Notes: generated by a model not told the origin, from the sequence alone. A DNA stretch of 64,000 nt from Labia minor (GCA_963082975.1 OY720344.1:5567580-5631579); one strand, 5' to 3'; counted from the first letter of the stretch, positions 46,796 through 59,344 are shown. Numbers and translations: made by a program.

Positions 46796-48317
46796 GTAAT
46801 TGTTTACAAAACAGGAAGCTTCTGGGATTTGGATGAAACTTTGCCAAGGGATTTCTCTTTTTAATTGTAACGAAACTTACATAATACAATATTTCTTGGT
46901 CTCTTCTAGTTGACGAAATAAAAACTATTAAAATTTGTTTATAAATCCATAGATATTCTATTTAGCTACCATGTTTTTATTCATTTAGTCAGCTGGGCGT
47001 CTGTCTCTTTGTCTGTTTGTCTGTTCGCTCTTTTGACAAATTGAAATCGATTTTTCATCATCTTTAGATTGAGATAGACTTTTGAAAATTTTTATAGATA
47101 TTTCAATCGATCCCTAGAACGTATAGAAGAAATATAATTGAATTATAATTAATTAATTGTAATTAATTAGCGATTGTTTACTTTTAGTAACTAACTCCTT
47201 TTGTAATTCTCCGATTAATTTTTTTTCAAAGGATTTTGAAACATAATTATTGATTTCAGGATAGATTTTCATTTTGAATGTAATTAAGATTATTCTATAG
47301 CATTAAAATTAATGATGAATTCTTATTAATCAGCACTAGCGTCGATGAAGTAGGGGGAGTTTTCCCCTCAAATGGCATAGAGAAAAGATCCTTTTTTGTT
47401 CCAGGGAGAAAATCAAACAAAGGAATAAAAAATAATATAAATATAAAAAAAATTTATAAAATAACGTTTTTCCAATGGACCAAAAAGAATAAAATAATTT
47501 TTCTATAAGCTTGACAAAGTTTATGGATGAATAGCTTCATCAACAAAAAACGTTGGGCGCATTTAAACTAAAACTAAAAATAAAACTAAATGCACCCAAC
47601 GTTTTTCGTTGAATATGAAGCAATTCATCGTTAAACTTTGTAAGGCTTATAGAAAAATTATTTTATTCTTTTTAGTCAATAAGAAAAACGTTATTTTATA
47701 AAATTTGTTAAATTTATATTATTTTTTATATTAACTTCATAAAATTTAAATATACGAGTATATAATAAAATTTCATCTCTTTATAATAAATATTAAATTG
47801 CAGAAATAATATTTGGTAATATTGTTTCCAATTTAAAAGATTGGATTAATTTTTAAGATCAATCCAAATAAATGCGTCCAACGTTTGTCATGGAAAATGA
47901 AGCAATTCATCCATAAAGTTCGTCAGGCTTTTAGAAAAATTATTTTATTCTTTTTAGTCCATTAGAAAAACGTTATTTTATAAAATTATTTTATATTTAT
48001 ATTTTTTAAGTTCGGTTTGGATATAGGAAAATTAAAAAATTAATTAACTAAATAATTTTCCAATATCCAAACCCAACTGAAAAAAAACCCGAAAAATTAG
48101 TGAATAATTAGTAAATTAGTCAATAAAATATTATTAAATGGCTGGTCTTTCATAACTAATTAGTTTATATGTCAAACTTTAATAATTTTTATCTCGTAAA
48201 CTGGAAGAGACCGATAAATATTGCATATAGAAAGTTTCTTTGGAATTAAAAAAGGAATCCACTTGGCAAAGTTTCATCCAAATCCCATGAAGCTTCTCGT
48301 TTTGTAAACAATTACCT
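46796..48317. mobile_element. Family M copy 7 split by a foldback insertion
   Basis: Left half 46796-46990 starts GTAATTGTTTACAAAACAGG; right half 48005-48317 ends CGTTTTGTAAACAATTACC. About 1 kb between them includes the palindromic element at 47450-47706. Located just downstream of the FAR stop codon, possibly in its 3' UTR or flank. Confidence 0.75.
47450..47706. repeat. Foldback element, ~110-bp arms
   Basis: Arm 1 (TAAAATAACGTTTTTCC... to CGTTGGGCGCATTTA) is the imperfect inverse of arm 2 (AAATGCACCCAACG... to AAAAACGTTATTTTA). A further single arm copy lies at 47866-47990. No coding capacity. Confidence 0.8.
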
Positions 48318-48319
48318 TT

Positions 48320-49170
48320 ATTTAATATAATATATACAATTTATATTTTGTTAATTTTATATGATAGTACATGGTTAAACAACCTTTATTGAATTATATT
48401 TAGCGATTCACAAGCGAATGCGGGAAGGAAGAGAACCGTCAGAGGATCATAGTAATAATAATTTAGTTGCTTATCTGTATTAAAATATATCAATCAATTG
48501 GAGTATTAAACGTATTATACTCTTAAAAAATAATTAAATTTTATTTTATTCATTTATTTAATCTTTTAAACTTTAAATTTATAAATAGAAGTTAAAAATT
48601 TATTTATTATAAAATGAAAATTGAAAGTTTTTTTTTTATTTTTATACTTACAATGTACTTTTATACTTACACTTGTTGTTATTGAAATGTTATAAAATGC
48701 TCTACATTTTCTTTTGTTTTTTTCTTAATTAAAATAATTAATCAATATATATATATATATATATATCATTATATATATCAAAGAATATTAAAATAAAAAC
48801 TATACAATAAATAAAATTATTGAATTAGTTAATTTCTTCCTTTTCTTATACTAGCTTCTCAGATCTTCTTAACGGGGCCTTTTCACTATATTTTAAATAA
48901 GAACACAATGAGAAATGAATGTTTTAATAAACTTGAGTGAAATAAAATGAATGAAAACCTGTTCCATTCAGACTTTATGTATCACTTCGGACATAACGAC
49001 ATAGCGAATAACTTTGTTTTATAATTTTTTTTTTATATCTAAATTTTAATTATTAGTTTTACTTATAAAGATTAAAATTCAAGTAATAAGTATAGTTTAT
49101 TATCATTTTGTTTACTAAATTTTAATTTTAATCAGAATTCTGGTTTGTTTATATCAAAATCTTTTTTTTA
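48320..49170. other. A+T-rich stretch, nothing recognised
   Basis: No gene, RNA or clear repeat apart from a short (TA)n at 48746-48766 and scattered homopolymers. Confidence 0.6.
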
Positions 49171-49179
49171 GAAAAAAGC

Positions 49180-49620
49180 TGAAGTGTCTCCACTCGATTA
49201 TCTCGCAATTTGAATTGAATTAAATAACATGTATTATATTTATTTAAATTAAAAATTTAATTAATTATAAATTATAAATTAAAATTAATAAATAATATGT
49301 ATTAAACCAGCGCATGTTTGTCTCTTTGTTGATGGAACCAGGTCACGGCCACTTTAGAGGAAAAAAATCAAAACGTTGTATGTAATGACCCTCTTCCGGT
49401 TGATCTACATTTCTCAAAAGTTGATAGAAAATTACGAATTTTGAATAATTCCCGTATACCAAATTTCATTATTCTTTTTTAACCGTTTTTGCGTAATCTT
49501 GTCTACATACATACACACATACACACCTCACAGACATTATTCTCAACCTTAGTGAAAATGTTTCAGGAACCTTCAAAACGTATAAAAACATCAAAATCTC
49601 AACATCGAAAATTTTTAGCA
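49180..49620. mobile_element. Repeat A6, truncated next to a mariner
   Basis: Starts GAAGTGTCTCCACTCGATTA. A deletion removes the GTGTTGGCGCGTG block. The CA microsatellite is at 49505-49530, and the copy ends at CGAAAATTTT without its terminal repeat, shortly before the mariner at 49639. Confidence 0.75.
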
Positions 49621-49638
49621 AAAACACACTTTGTGAAT

Positions 49639-50419
49639 ACGATGTCTGTTCAAAAGAAAAGATGAATTTTGAATTTTTTCGGGCGGATTACACTAATTTT
49701 TTTTTTTGTTTTGTTATGTTGGTACACATATGTTTCTCATATGTTGACATAATCAGCCATTTTGTATTAGTAGATTGTTTTTTACAACTTAAACGTTAGT
49801 CACGTTTTGGGTGTTTAAAAAAAAGAAATGTAATATTACAAGGAAATTATGCAACGTTTGCGTGAGTCTTCTTTGTCTCAAAAAACTGTTTATAAGTGGT
49901 ACAAGGGCTTTAAGAAAGCTCGCCAAGTTCGATCAAATGTGAAGGTTTTGCTCACTGTTTTCTTCGATTACAATGGTGTTGTGCATCATGAGTTCTTGCC
50001 AACAGGTCGTTCTGTTGATAAGGAATACTACGAGGAAGTTATGCAACGTTTTCATGAAGCAATCCACCAGCTCAGACAACATTGCTTGTTCGTGATTTTT
50101 TGGCTAAAAACAACACCGTAATCATGTCCCAACCACCGTATTCACAAGATTTGGCTCCTGGCGACTTTTTCCTAATCCCAAAACTGAAAAGAACAATGAA
50201 AGGAAAGCGTTTAGCCATAATTGATGAGATAAAGTCGGAATCGAAGAACGAGCTGATGTCCATACCGAGAAGTGCTTCGATGATTGGAACAAGCGCTGGC
50301 ATTAAGTCCATTTTAACTGAGGGAAATTACTTGGAAGGGGAGAAAATGGAGATTCATGAATAAAGAAATCATTTTCGAAATAATTCAAAATTCACCTTTT
50401 CTTTTGAACAGGCCTCGTA
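49639..50419 (+). pseudogene. Mariner relic (internally deleted)
   Basis: TA-bounded ends TACGATGTCTGTTCAAAAG and CTTTTGAACAGGCCTCGTA. Remnants: SLSQKTVYKWYKGFKKA, jump to [78 protein letters not shown]. The first catalytic Asp region is deleted and the frame changes near 50075. Same subfamily as 16850 and 57407; the most complete C-terminal half in the window. Confidence 0.88.
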
Positions 50420-50747
50420 TGTTGGTAAAATAGTAGAATGGTTGCCTATTTCAAAGGAAAACCTTTCTCAAGAGGAGACAAAGTATCTTTTCTCTTCATT
50501 GTATAAATGAATATTAGATAGTAAAATTGTTCTGTGACCCACAGTTTAAATAAATTTAGTTTATTATAAACTTTATGTAAAGATAGATTATAAAACCATA
50601 ATTGATTATTAATTCATTTAAAAAATGTTGCATAAAGACTAGATAGAGTCGAAAATTTTACATTATTAATTTTAATTCTTGTTATAATAACAGATTAAAG
50701 ATAAAATATAAAAAAAATATTAAATATAATTCAACTGAGTTAACAAA

Positions 50748-52317
50748 ATAGTATTTGTATTTATTGTATATCATTTTCTTCCATTTCTGATTCTAAAGAA
50801 AAAATAAATCAAATTTCATAAATATCTGAATTATTTTCATTCATTTCATAGAAAAAACGACATATTTTACTAAGATATTAGCCAAAATCCTACTTTTTTA
50901 TATACAAATAATAAATATAAGTATTATATATCCTTTTTTTCAATTTTGATTCTAAACACAAATCCATTCAAATTTCATCGATATCTCAATTATTTTCATT
51001 GAGTTCATAGAAAAAGCGACATTTTTCACTTTTTTTAGCGAAAATGCTACTTTTTTAAATACAAATGTAAAATTTATTTCTTATATATCATTTTCTTCCA
51101 TTTTTGATCCTAAACACGAATTAATTCATATTTTATCGATTTCATAATTATTTTCATTGATTTCATAAAAAAACCTGAATTTGTCATATTATTTCAGGCA
51201 AAATGCAACTTTTTTAAATACAAATGTAAAATTTATTTCTTATATATCATTTTCTTCCATTTGTGATCCTAAATTCGTAAAAATTCATATTTCATCTATA
51301 TCATAATTTTTTTCATAGATATCATAGAAAAAGCGTAAATATTTCATAATATTTTAAGCAAAATGCTACTTTTTCAAATACAAATGTAAAATTTATTTAT
51401 TATATATCATTTTCTTCCATTTTTACCGACCGACGATAGTAAGGGAGGTATTGTTGTTCCTATATTTGATTTGATTCATATTTCATCGACATCATAATTT
51501 TTGTCATTAATTTCATAGAAAAAACGTAAATTTTTGTTAATTTTTCAAGTCCGTCCGCTGAGCCAAGTTTATACCCCCAATCGAAGGGTCATATAATTGA
51601 CGGTAAAATGCTACTTTTTTAAATACAAATGTAAAATTTATTTATTATATATCATTTTCTTCTATTTCTGGTCCTAAACACGAATTAATTCATATTTTAT
51701 CGATATCATAATTATGTCTATTCGGATTAATTATCTAAAATGGATTAAATTGATATATAATTCATATAAATATATAAATTAAGATATTATAAATAGATTA
51801 TTTGTAATATATCTATTGAATTGATATCAAAAATCGAACAAATTGATATATAAAATATTAATAATATCTTAATATTTAAACGAGTTGAATTTTGCCTAAA
51901 TGATATAAATACAAATAAGTTTTTTGTAATGAAAAGAGGCAATTACTCTGGAAATATAAGAGAAATATTAAAATAATTAAATATTTCTTATTTAATTATT
52001 ATATATATGAATTATATATCATTTTTTTTTATTTCCGATTCCTAACACAAATCCATTCAAATTTCATCTATATCTCAATTATTTTCATTTATTTCATAGA
52101 TAAAACGACATTTTTCACTTATATATTAGCGAAATCCAACTTTTTTAAATACAAATAATAAATATATCAATTATATATCATTTTCTTACATTTCTGATTC
52201 TAATCACGAAAAAATTCAAATTTCATCGATATCTCAATTATTTTCATTGACTTGATAGAAATAACGACATTTTTCATTAAGATATTAGCGAAAATGTTAC
52301 TTTTTTAAATACAAAAA
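50748..52317. repeat. Degenerate tandem array, ~150-170-bp units
   Basis: Units start near 50764, 50925, 51093, 51242, 51404, 51645, 52015 and 52165 with TATATATCATTTTCTTCC and contain ATTTCATCGATATC and GCTACTTTTTTAAATACAAA. A 30-base piece of repeat B (ACCGACCGACGATAGTAAGG at 51425) and other sequence interrupt the middle units. Confidence 0.85.
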
Positions 52318-52331
52318 TTCTTTTATTAGCC

Positions 52332-52550
52332 TACTGTCAAAGTTTCAGTCAAAAGAACAATATCGTTTAATTTTTGACGGTCGCAATCGCAGGACAAGAG
52401 TCACCGTACACAGCATCCAAGCGTTTTCCCTTCCAAAATAAGAATCTAATCACCGAACGATATTGTTCTTTTCCATTTTTGTACAACTGATCGACACGCT
52501 TGCTTCCAAAACAAAACTAGCGAAAGGAATTGACTGAAACTTTGACAGTA
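52332..52550. mobile_element. MITE with TACTGTCAAAG ends
   Basis: Inverted ends TACTGTCAAAGTTTCAGTCA and TGACTGAAACTTTGACAGTA. Inside, GAACAATATCGTT and AACGATATTGTTC form a second inverted pair. TA borders. 0.22 kb. Confidence 0.8.
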
Positions 52551-53189
52551 GACTAGTAAAAGAATGTACTACATGATGGTACAACTTTTTGTGATAGCAG
52601 CGCCATCGGGCGTTGAGTCTAAGTACTTGTTGAATGTCACCCTCCAGTATATATATATTTACCTAGTCTTTAAATATTCGATTAGGAGGAGGTTTTGGAT
52701 TGTGCAATTTCCAAATTCACACACACAATGGGAAATTGCTTTGACTGATTAGTATAATAGTAGTAAATAATCTATATTCTATATCTATATAAAATATATT
52801 AATAATTAAATAAATTAAATACATATATGTTTATAGGCTGAAAGAGAAAGGAAGAATGACAATATCTATTATGTCTTAATTAATAGAGATAATAAACAAA
52901 TTGATCATAATATCTAATTGAATTGAATTGAATTGAAATAAATGAAATTTCAATGACAATCGCCTACACGTTATTTCCTTTAAAGATCATCTTTTAATAA
53001 TTCATATATATATATATATATATATACGTATATTGTTTTAATAAGATAATAAATTATAAAATAAAAAAAAAAGATGAATTGAGAATAAATGAATGAATGA
53101 ATGGATATGTGGGTTTTATTTCGCAATAAGACTTTTAGGGTATCAATCAATGTAAGGAAAGACGATAATAGTAAAAAACAGAGATCGGT

Positions 53190-53220
<31 letters not shown>

Positions 53221-53723
53221 GAAAGAGAGTGAGTAAGGAGTGTGTGGAGGCGTCGACCTCAACACACTCCAAGTCCTTCTAGAGACTTTCAATCGACATT
53301 TATAAAATATTTAAAAAAATTCACTTAATTTGAATTTTTAAAATAAATATGATCATTTTATTAACAATTATAAAATTTACAAACAAACCTACTTACAAGA
53401 AATTATAATATATAGTATATATATAAAAGTTTTTGTTTGGATATTATTTAGAATTTAAAAATTGTGTGTTATATATCTTTACATTTCATGACCTATTTAT
53501 ATAACTAAATATAACTTTAGAATTTTTCAAAACTGTTTTTCTGTCTATACGCGTAACAATTGTACGTTTATAGACTCACATTTGGCAGAACTGATTAGAT
53601 TAAAATTTTACTACGATATTCTTATATAGATTATAAATTACATAGAATACATAGATTATAAATTTTATATTTCAAAATTTAATAAAATAAAATACCATAA
53701 AAATTTGTAATAAGCTCAAATTA

Positions 53724-54316
53724 GCTGGAGTGTCTCCACTCGACTATCTCGCAATTTGAATTGGATTAAATAACATATATTAATTTAAATTAAATTAATT
53801 AAATTATAAATTAAAATTAATAAATAATATTTATTAAACCAGCGCATGTTTGGCTCTCTGTTGATGGCACCACGTCACGTGTTGGCGCGTGAGATTTGCA
53901 GTGTTAAAAAAATATAATTCTGGTACTTTTAGCAATTCAATCAAGCTGAAATTCTATATATAGCAGTTTTATACAATTTTTAATCATGTGAAAAATTATC
54001 AAACCTATATCTTTATTTTTACGGTCACTTTAGAAGAAAAAAAATCAAAACGTTGTAAGGTAATGACCCTCTTCCGGTTGAGCTACATTTCTCAAAGTTG
54101 ATAGAAAACTACGAATTTTGAATAATGCCCATGTACCAAAATTCATGATTCTAGCTCAAACCGTTTTTGAGTAATCTTGGTTACACACACACACAGACAT
54201 TTTTCTCAACTTTAGTTGAAATGATTCGGGAACCTTCAAAACGTATAAAAACATCAAAATCTCAACATCGAAAATTTTCGTGATCGCAATACTATCTCTG
54301 GCGTGATAGTAAAAAG
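53724..54316. mobile_element. Repeat A7, full length
   Basis: GGAGTGTCTCCACTCGACTA start and CTGGCGTGATAGTAAAAAG end, short CA tract at 54184-54196. The best copy for reading the unexpanded structure. From 52560 to 53720 only A+T-rich sequence, a GA microsatellite (53189-53214) and one hairpin are seen. Confidence 0.85.
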
Positions 54317-54885
54317 AACCAGGTTGCTCATGCTAGTGTATAGGGGAGGGAGGGGGAATGCCTATTTTCTATTATCAGGAGAAGATCTCTGCAGAAGCTT
54401 GAACAAAATATTTTATTTCACTTTGTAGGTAAATATTTGACCCTTATTTATAAATATGTATATATAAACACTTATGAAACGGATAATATATTCAATATTT
54501 ATTTTATAAATAAATAAAATAAAATAAAATAAATTAAAATTATTATCTATACTCTAAAAATTCAATAGGATAACCTATAAAATTGACACGTTGATCGAAA
54601 ATAAATGATTTTCTGAATCAAATTTGTGTAGTCAGTACAGCTTGATAGAATTTCGCACAGAATACACATTTTTTGTTTTAATAAAAATCAATCAATTCAT
54701 AATGATAATAAGACAATCCTTGAAGAAATTATATGAAAGTAAACATTTTACACATAAAAAGCATAATATTTATTCTTTACTAACGACCGATTAATAATAA
54801 TTATAGAAATAATGTAGTAGTAATATTGACCTTAAAAAAATGGGTATGGACTGAGAGGAAAGAAAAAAAAAATAAAAAGAAAGAA

Positions 54886-55065
54886 TTGGGTGGCTACGCC
54901 GTCTTGGCCCACGCAAGTTGGCTCTCCTGAGTCATGAGCACGAATCACCTCCATTTATGGCGGCCGGCCGCAGCCGACGACCTGTTGCGTGTGTGTGCCA
55001 CCAACGGAAGACCCGTCCCAATGCAGCTGTACCAAATAAAGGCTTCTTTCCTCCGTGCCCAATAA
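54886..55065. other. Unexplained GC-rich island
   Basis: About 180 bases far richer in G+C than the surroundings. It contains an AP-1-like TGAGTCA (54928-54934), a CArG box CCATTTATGG (54951-54960), the palindrome GGCCGGCC and an E-box CAGCTG. One + frame is open throughout without an ATG at its head, which is weak evidence of coding in GC-rich DNA. It could be a regulatory element, a first exon, or a fragment of an unknown repeat. Confidence 0.45.
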
Positions 55066-55631
55066 TTAATAATTATTGATCAATCGAATATCGAACAACC
55101 AAATCAAAAATATGCATTTACCTACAGAAAAGAGTAATAGGAATAGGAATAGGAATAATATGCCTAAAAAAAAATGTAATGTGAAGATTTAAAAAGAATA
55201 AAAATAAAATTTTCTTTTGAATCTTAAAGATCTTACAAGTTTTAGTCTTAAGTATCTTTTTAAAGATACAAGCATAAATTCAAAAAATTTTTATGATAGT
55301 AATTATACTAAATTTTACATAATTCTTTCACCTCTACTTTACTACTAAATTGTTAGCTAATCGGAAATTTCCCAATTCAAATAGAAAAATAAAAAAATTA
55401 TTAAAAAAATAAATAATAATAAGTAATATTCACACACAATGAAGACATGATTTATTTATCTAAATACAATAATGTTAAAAGAATAGAAAAATAAATGAAA
55501 TATAAAATTGATATATATAATTAGAAATAAATAACTACAAAAGAGATATTCGAAGAGAAATGTAGAATTTTTTTTTTATAAATTCTGATATCATTTCTGA
55601 TAAGTATATATATATATATATATATATATAA

Positions 55632-55912
55632 GGCGCCACATGGTGGGAGGTAGCGAAGCTGGCTCACATTCTCGTAGTCCCGAGTTCAAGTACCGGGCCT
55701 GTCAAGGGAATTTCTCTAGCTGGGGTCTATGGAAAGGAGTTAACTCAGCCTTCTGGATCAAAATTGGTGATAAAAAATAGCGTCTCCGATGAAGAAAATC
55801 AAGGTAAAGGTTGAAAGAACCCGTTCTACTGATCATAGGACACCTCATCATTAATGTAACCGACTTGATAGGCGTTGTCTTTGCGTAGGACGTACAAAAG
55901 TCAGAGGTTTTA
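55632..55912 (+). mobile_element. tRNA-derived SINE, copy S4
   Basis: Head GGCGCCACATGGTGGGAGG, B-box GAGTTCAAGTACCGGGCC, body CGTTCTACTGATCATAGG, tail GTACAAAAGTCAGAGG. Preceded by a (TA)n tract; no clear target duplication. Confidence 0.8.
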
Positions 55913-55914
55913 AA

Positions 55915-56170
55915 AATTTTATAGGCCGGTTCTAAGGTTTTGGGAGCCCAGTTCAAAACAAAATTTGGAGCCCTTTCATACAAGAATACACAAATTTACT
56001 GCAAATTCAAAAAAAAAAAAATAGTAAAAAAGGTAAAAAATCAAACTTATACAAAAATAATGATTATATAAAAAATATTTTATTTTTATATCGGCGCCCT
56101 TAGGAAATGGGCGCCTCGGACAGTCACCCGGCTTGCTCACCTGTTTATCCGGCGCTGTGTATAATAAGCC
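55915..56170. mobile_element. Possible hAT-like fragment with GGCGCC blocks
   Basis: GGCCGGTTCTAAGGTTTTGG start and GGCGCCCTTAGGAAATGGGC, TTATCCGGCGCTG end resemble a degenerate terminal-inverted element; a TTATCCGGTGCTGG phrase also occurs at 1790. From 56175 to 57400 only A+T-rich sequence and a GA tract (56710-56735) are seen. Confidence 0.35.
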
Positions 56171-56702
56171 TGTTCCTTTATTATACCTAAAGAATATAGT
56201 ATATAGAATATATTTTAAATAAAAAGAAATATACTCTAAAAATTATTAAAATATATATTATTTATCTATTTTTTTTCATTTAAATTTAGAAACAAATGTT
56301 GTACAATGATAATAATAAAATCGTTTATATCATTTGTTTGTGATTATTATTTTGTTTTTTCGATTTATTTATTTATTTATTTTTCAACAACTTTAAATAT
56401 AAATTCAAATTAAAGAAAGTATTGTAAGTAAATTTAAGTTTAAATATTGATATAAAAAAATCTCTATATTTATGTTTACTTAGAAACATTTACGATATAA
56501 GTATATATAAGTATATATATGTAGAAACATAGAAAGATTTTCGTTGTAAAGTAAAGGTTCAAAGTCAAATCCTTATTTGATGAAAAATGAAGTAATTGTT
56601 AAGCAGTACCACCTTCGATGATATGATTCATAATTATTCTTCTAGAAAAGACTCTTAAGCAACCTTGACAGGAAAGACTTATCCAAAAACAACTTTAACT
56701 GA

Positions 56703-56735
<33 letters not shown>

Positions 56736-57406
56736 ATAGAAGAGAATGTGAGGGTGTAGGGGGGAGGGGGGAGGTGAAACCTCCAATCCTCTACCCACGG
56801 AAATTTAAAATGACCTCAACAAATAAATGTACCCCTTTAAACAGGTTTCAATAATATTTTATCAATATAATCCTATAGATATTAAAATTCTAAAATAAAT
56901 AATTCTAAAAAAAAAATTATTTAAAAAAAAAAAAAATATAAAATACTAAGGATCTATTATATTATCTATTTAAAGAAAATATATAAAGTTAATGATTTTA
57001 AAAAAATGCAAACATGAGCAGTTTAATCCATTAGTTCCATGTGAAATAAATGAATAAATAAATTCAACTCCAAAAAAATAAATGACGAATTTTAAAATTT
57101 GAGTCTTTTTTCATTAAAAAATGCAACAATTTAGGTAATTATTTTTTTATTCTATATCCATTCTCATATTTCTACAACATATTTCTTGCTTAATAATGAA
57201 AATCTAATCGAATTTGGCTTAATTACTTTTCAAAATAATATTCTCAATGTAAGATCATTTAATCAATATTTAAAGTAAGTATGTATGTTTACTTTTGCAT
57301 GATTTTGAATCAATTTTTAAAAGTTTTTTGGTTCTTATGCATATCATATTCATGATTCGTAGTCATTTATTTTATAAACATTTGATGCGTCTTGCTTGGG
57401 CGTATA

Positions 57407-57842
57407 TACGAGGTTTGTTCAAAAGAAAAGGTGAATTTTTAATTATTTCGAAAAGTATTAATTTATTCATCAATATTCATTTTTGTCCCCTTCAAAGTAA
57501 TTCCCTTCAGATATAATGCACTTATGCCAGCGCTTCTTCCAATCGTCGAAACAGTTCTGAAATGGGATTTTCGGACGGATTCGATTTTGACTTTATATCA
57601 TCAATTGTGGAAGAATATCAATTGGGAATAGGAAAAAGTCACAGGGAGACAAATGTGGTGAATACGGTGGTGGAGGCATGATTACGGTGTTGTTTTTGGC
57701 AAAAACATCACGAACAAGCAATGAGTGAGCTGGTGGATTATCGTGATTTGTTTTACCACCATTCCGATCGTTTGAGCCGTATTGCTTCACACAAACGTTG
57801 CATAGCTTCCTTGTAGTATTCCTTATTAACAGTACGACTCGA
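57407..57842 (-). pseudogene. Mariner relic, C-terminal half
   Basis: TACGAGGTTTGTTCAAAAG end, then the minus strand encodes the RWHKCI..EGNYFEG tail, DEIKSK, FFLFP, YSPHLSPCD, VFAKNNTVIMPPPPYS, NPPAHSLLV and NTTRKLCNV. The upstream half is missing. Same subfamily as 49639. Confidence 0.8.
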
Positions 57843-58229
57843 AAATAAATAAAAATCAACTAATTTGTGGATATACCGAAAAAGTGTATATTTATTTTGA
57901 TGAAGAATATTTTAAAAAGCAATAAAGCCAATTTGGATTTGCTTTTATTATTATTAAACAAGAAATAGTATAAATATCCAACCTCATATAAATCCCACAT
58001 GTATAATAGAAGAATATTATTAATTTCCTATAAAATATTTGGTTAATAAAAATCTTATTGTGTGGAATCAAATTTTATTATTATTATTATTATTATAATT
58101 ATTTTATTATTATTATTATTATTATTTAGAAATCCTCAACACTCTCTAGTTTATTGAGGATTAGGCTCACGGTTGCGATAGAGAGGGAATTCCCTAACCC
58201 ACAACAACCTTTATATTTCCTTTATAGCG

Positions 58230-58480
58230 TTAGGACTTTTCTAAGAATATAACAAGTTTGTACAGTAACTGCTTTCTGGATAATGATGGAAAGTTTTTAT
58301 CCGATAGTCCGAATACCTTTAAATTATCTTTAAATTTCTCACTGGAGATATTCCTTCTACCGACATCACTATTGGAACTATCTTCACACTAGTCAGTTGC
58401 CACAGAGATTTCAGCTCCATAGCAATTTTTTGGTATTTGTAGTATTTATCCTTCTCGGTTTTTGAGACGTTATGAGACAA
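58230..58480 (-). pseudogene. Non-LTR retrotransposon ORF C-terminus
   Basis: Minus strand reads VSKTEKDKYYKYQKIAME, LKSLWQLTSVKIVPIVM and EGIS, then degenerates. The same arrangement occurs at 45545. An (ATT)n tract (58481-58506) borders it. 3' UTR-like sequence with GGGAATTCCCTCTC lies at 58150-58190. Confidence 0.55.
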
Positions 58481-58507
58481 AAGGATATTATTATTATTAT
58501 TATTATT

Positions 58508-58850
58508 TAATTTATCTTATTTTAAATTATTAAAGCTTTGGTGGTTGTTTTTATTTATAAGGGAATTTTGTAAATAAAACCACATACAACGTTTCGATTG
58601 CAGAAGTAGCAATCGAAACGTTGTGTATATTTTTTGTATTTTTTGAATAATTTTACAATAACAAATATCAATATGTGGTTTTATTTACAAAATTCCCTTA
58701 TAAATAAAAACAACCACCAAAGCTTTAATAATTTAAAATAAGATAAATTAAATTGCTACTTCTGCAATCGAAACGTTGTGTATATTTTTTGTATTTTTTG
58801 AATAAATTTACAATAACAAATATCAATATGTTGATTTATCTTATTTTATT
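58508..58850. repeat. Palindromic repeat family P, copy 2
   Basis: 58508-58751 is almost a perfect palindrome: AATTTATCTTATTTTAAATT... to its complement ending TAAAATAAGATAAATT. The inner hairpin is AACGTTTCGATTGC...GCAATCGAAACGTT. A further partial unit follows to 58850. Confidence 0.8.
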
Positions 58851-59344
58851 CATTAATTTAAAAAAATAAAAAACAAACGTTTATAGCATATTTATTTGTA
58901 TAAAGTGGTCTTTTTCTCTCTTTAATAACAAAAATATGGTAAACATAGCTTTTTGTTTTTTTCTTATAAATTCATTATTAACTTACAATTAGACAATTTA
59001 TATAATAAAGAGATTTATTGATATTTAAGAGATTGATATATTATATTTAACTAAAATGTTTATTTAATGATTATTTATATAAATAAACTTTTTCTAGTTA
59101 AAATAACACCCCCCCCCCCATCCCTCCCTTTCTTATTTATTGATAAAATTGAGAAATTTTGATTGAATTGAAATATGAATTTATTCTATTTTGGTCAAAA
59201 GTGGAAATAATGTTGCTTCTATTGTAGGGCGGCTTGCTATGGAATAGTTAAGTAGTCGATTACCTGTATGGTGGAGGGGTATCACAAATCGCTTAGAGGG
59301 GACCTACCATATTTCAGGAGAGGAGTTCTTTGACGAGGACCCAG

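Noticed and set aside
50748-52317. CRISPR-like array
   Set aside because: Units are ~160 bp, A+T-rich and imperfect, in a eukaryotic genome; there is no spacer structure.
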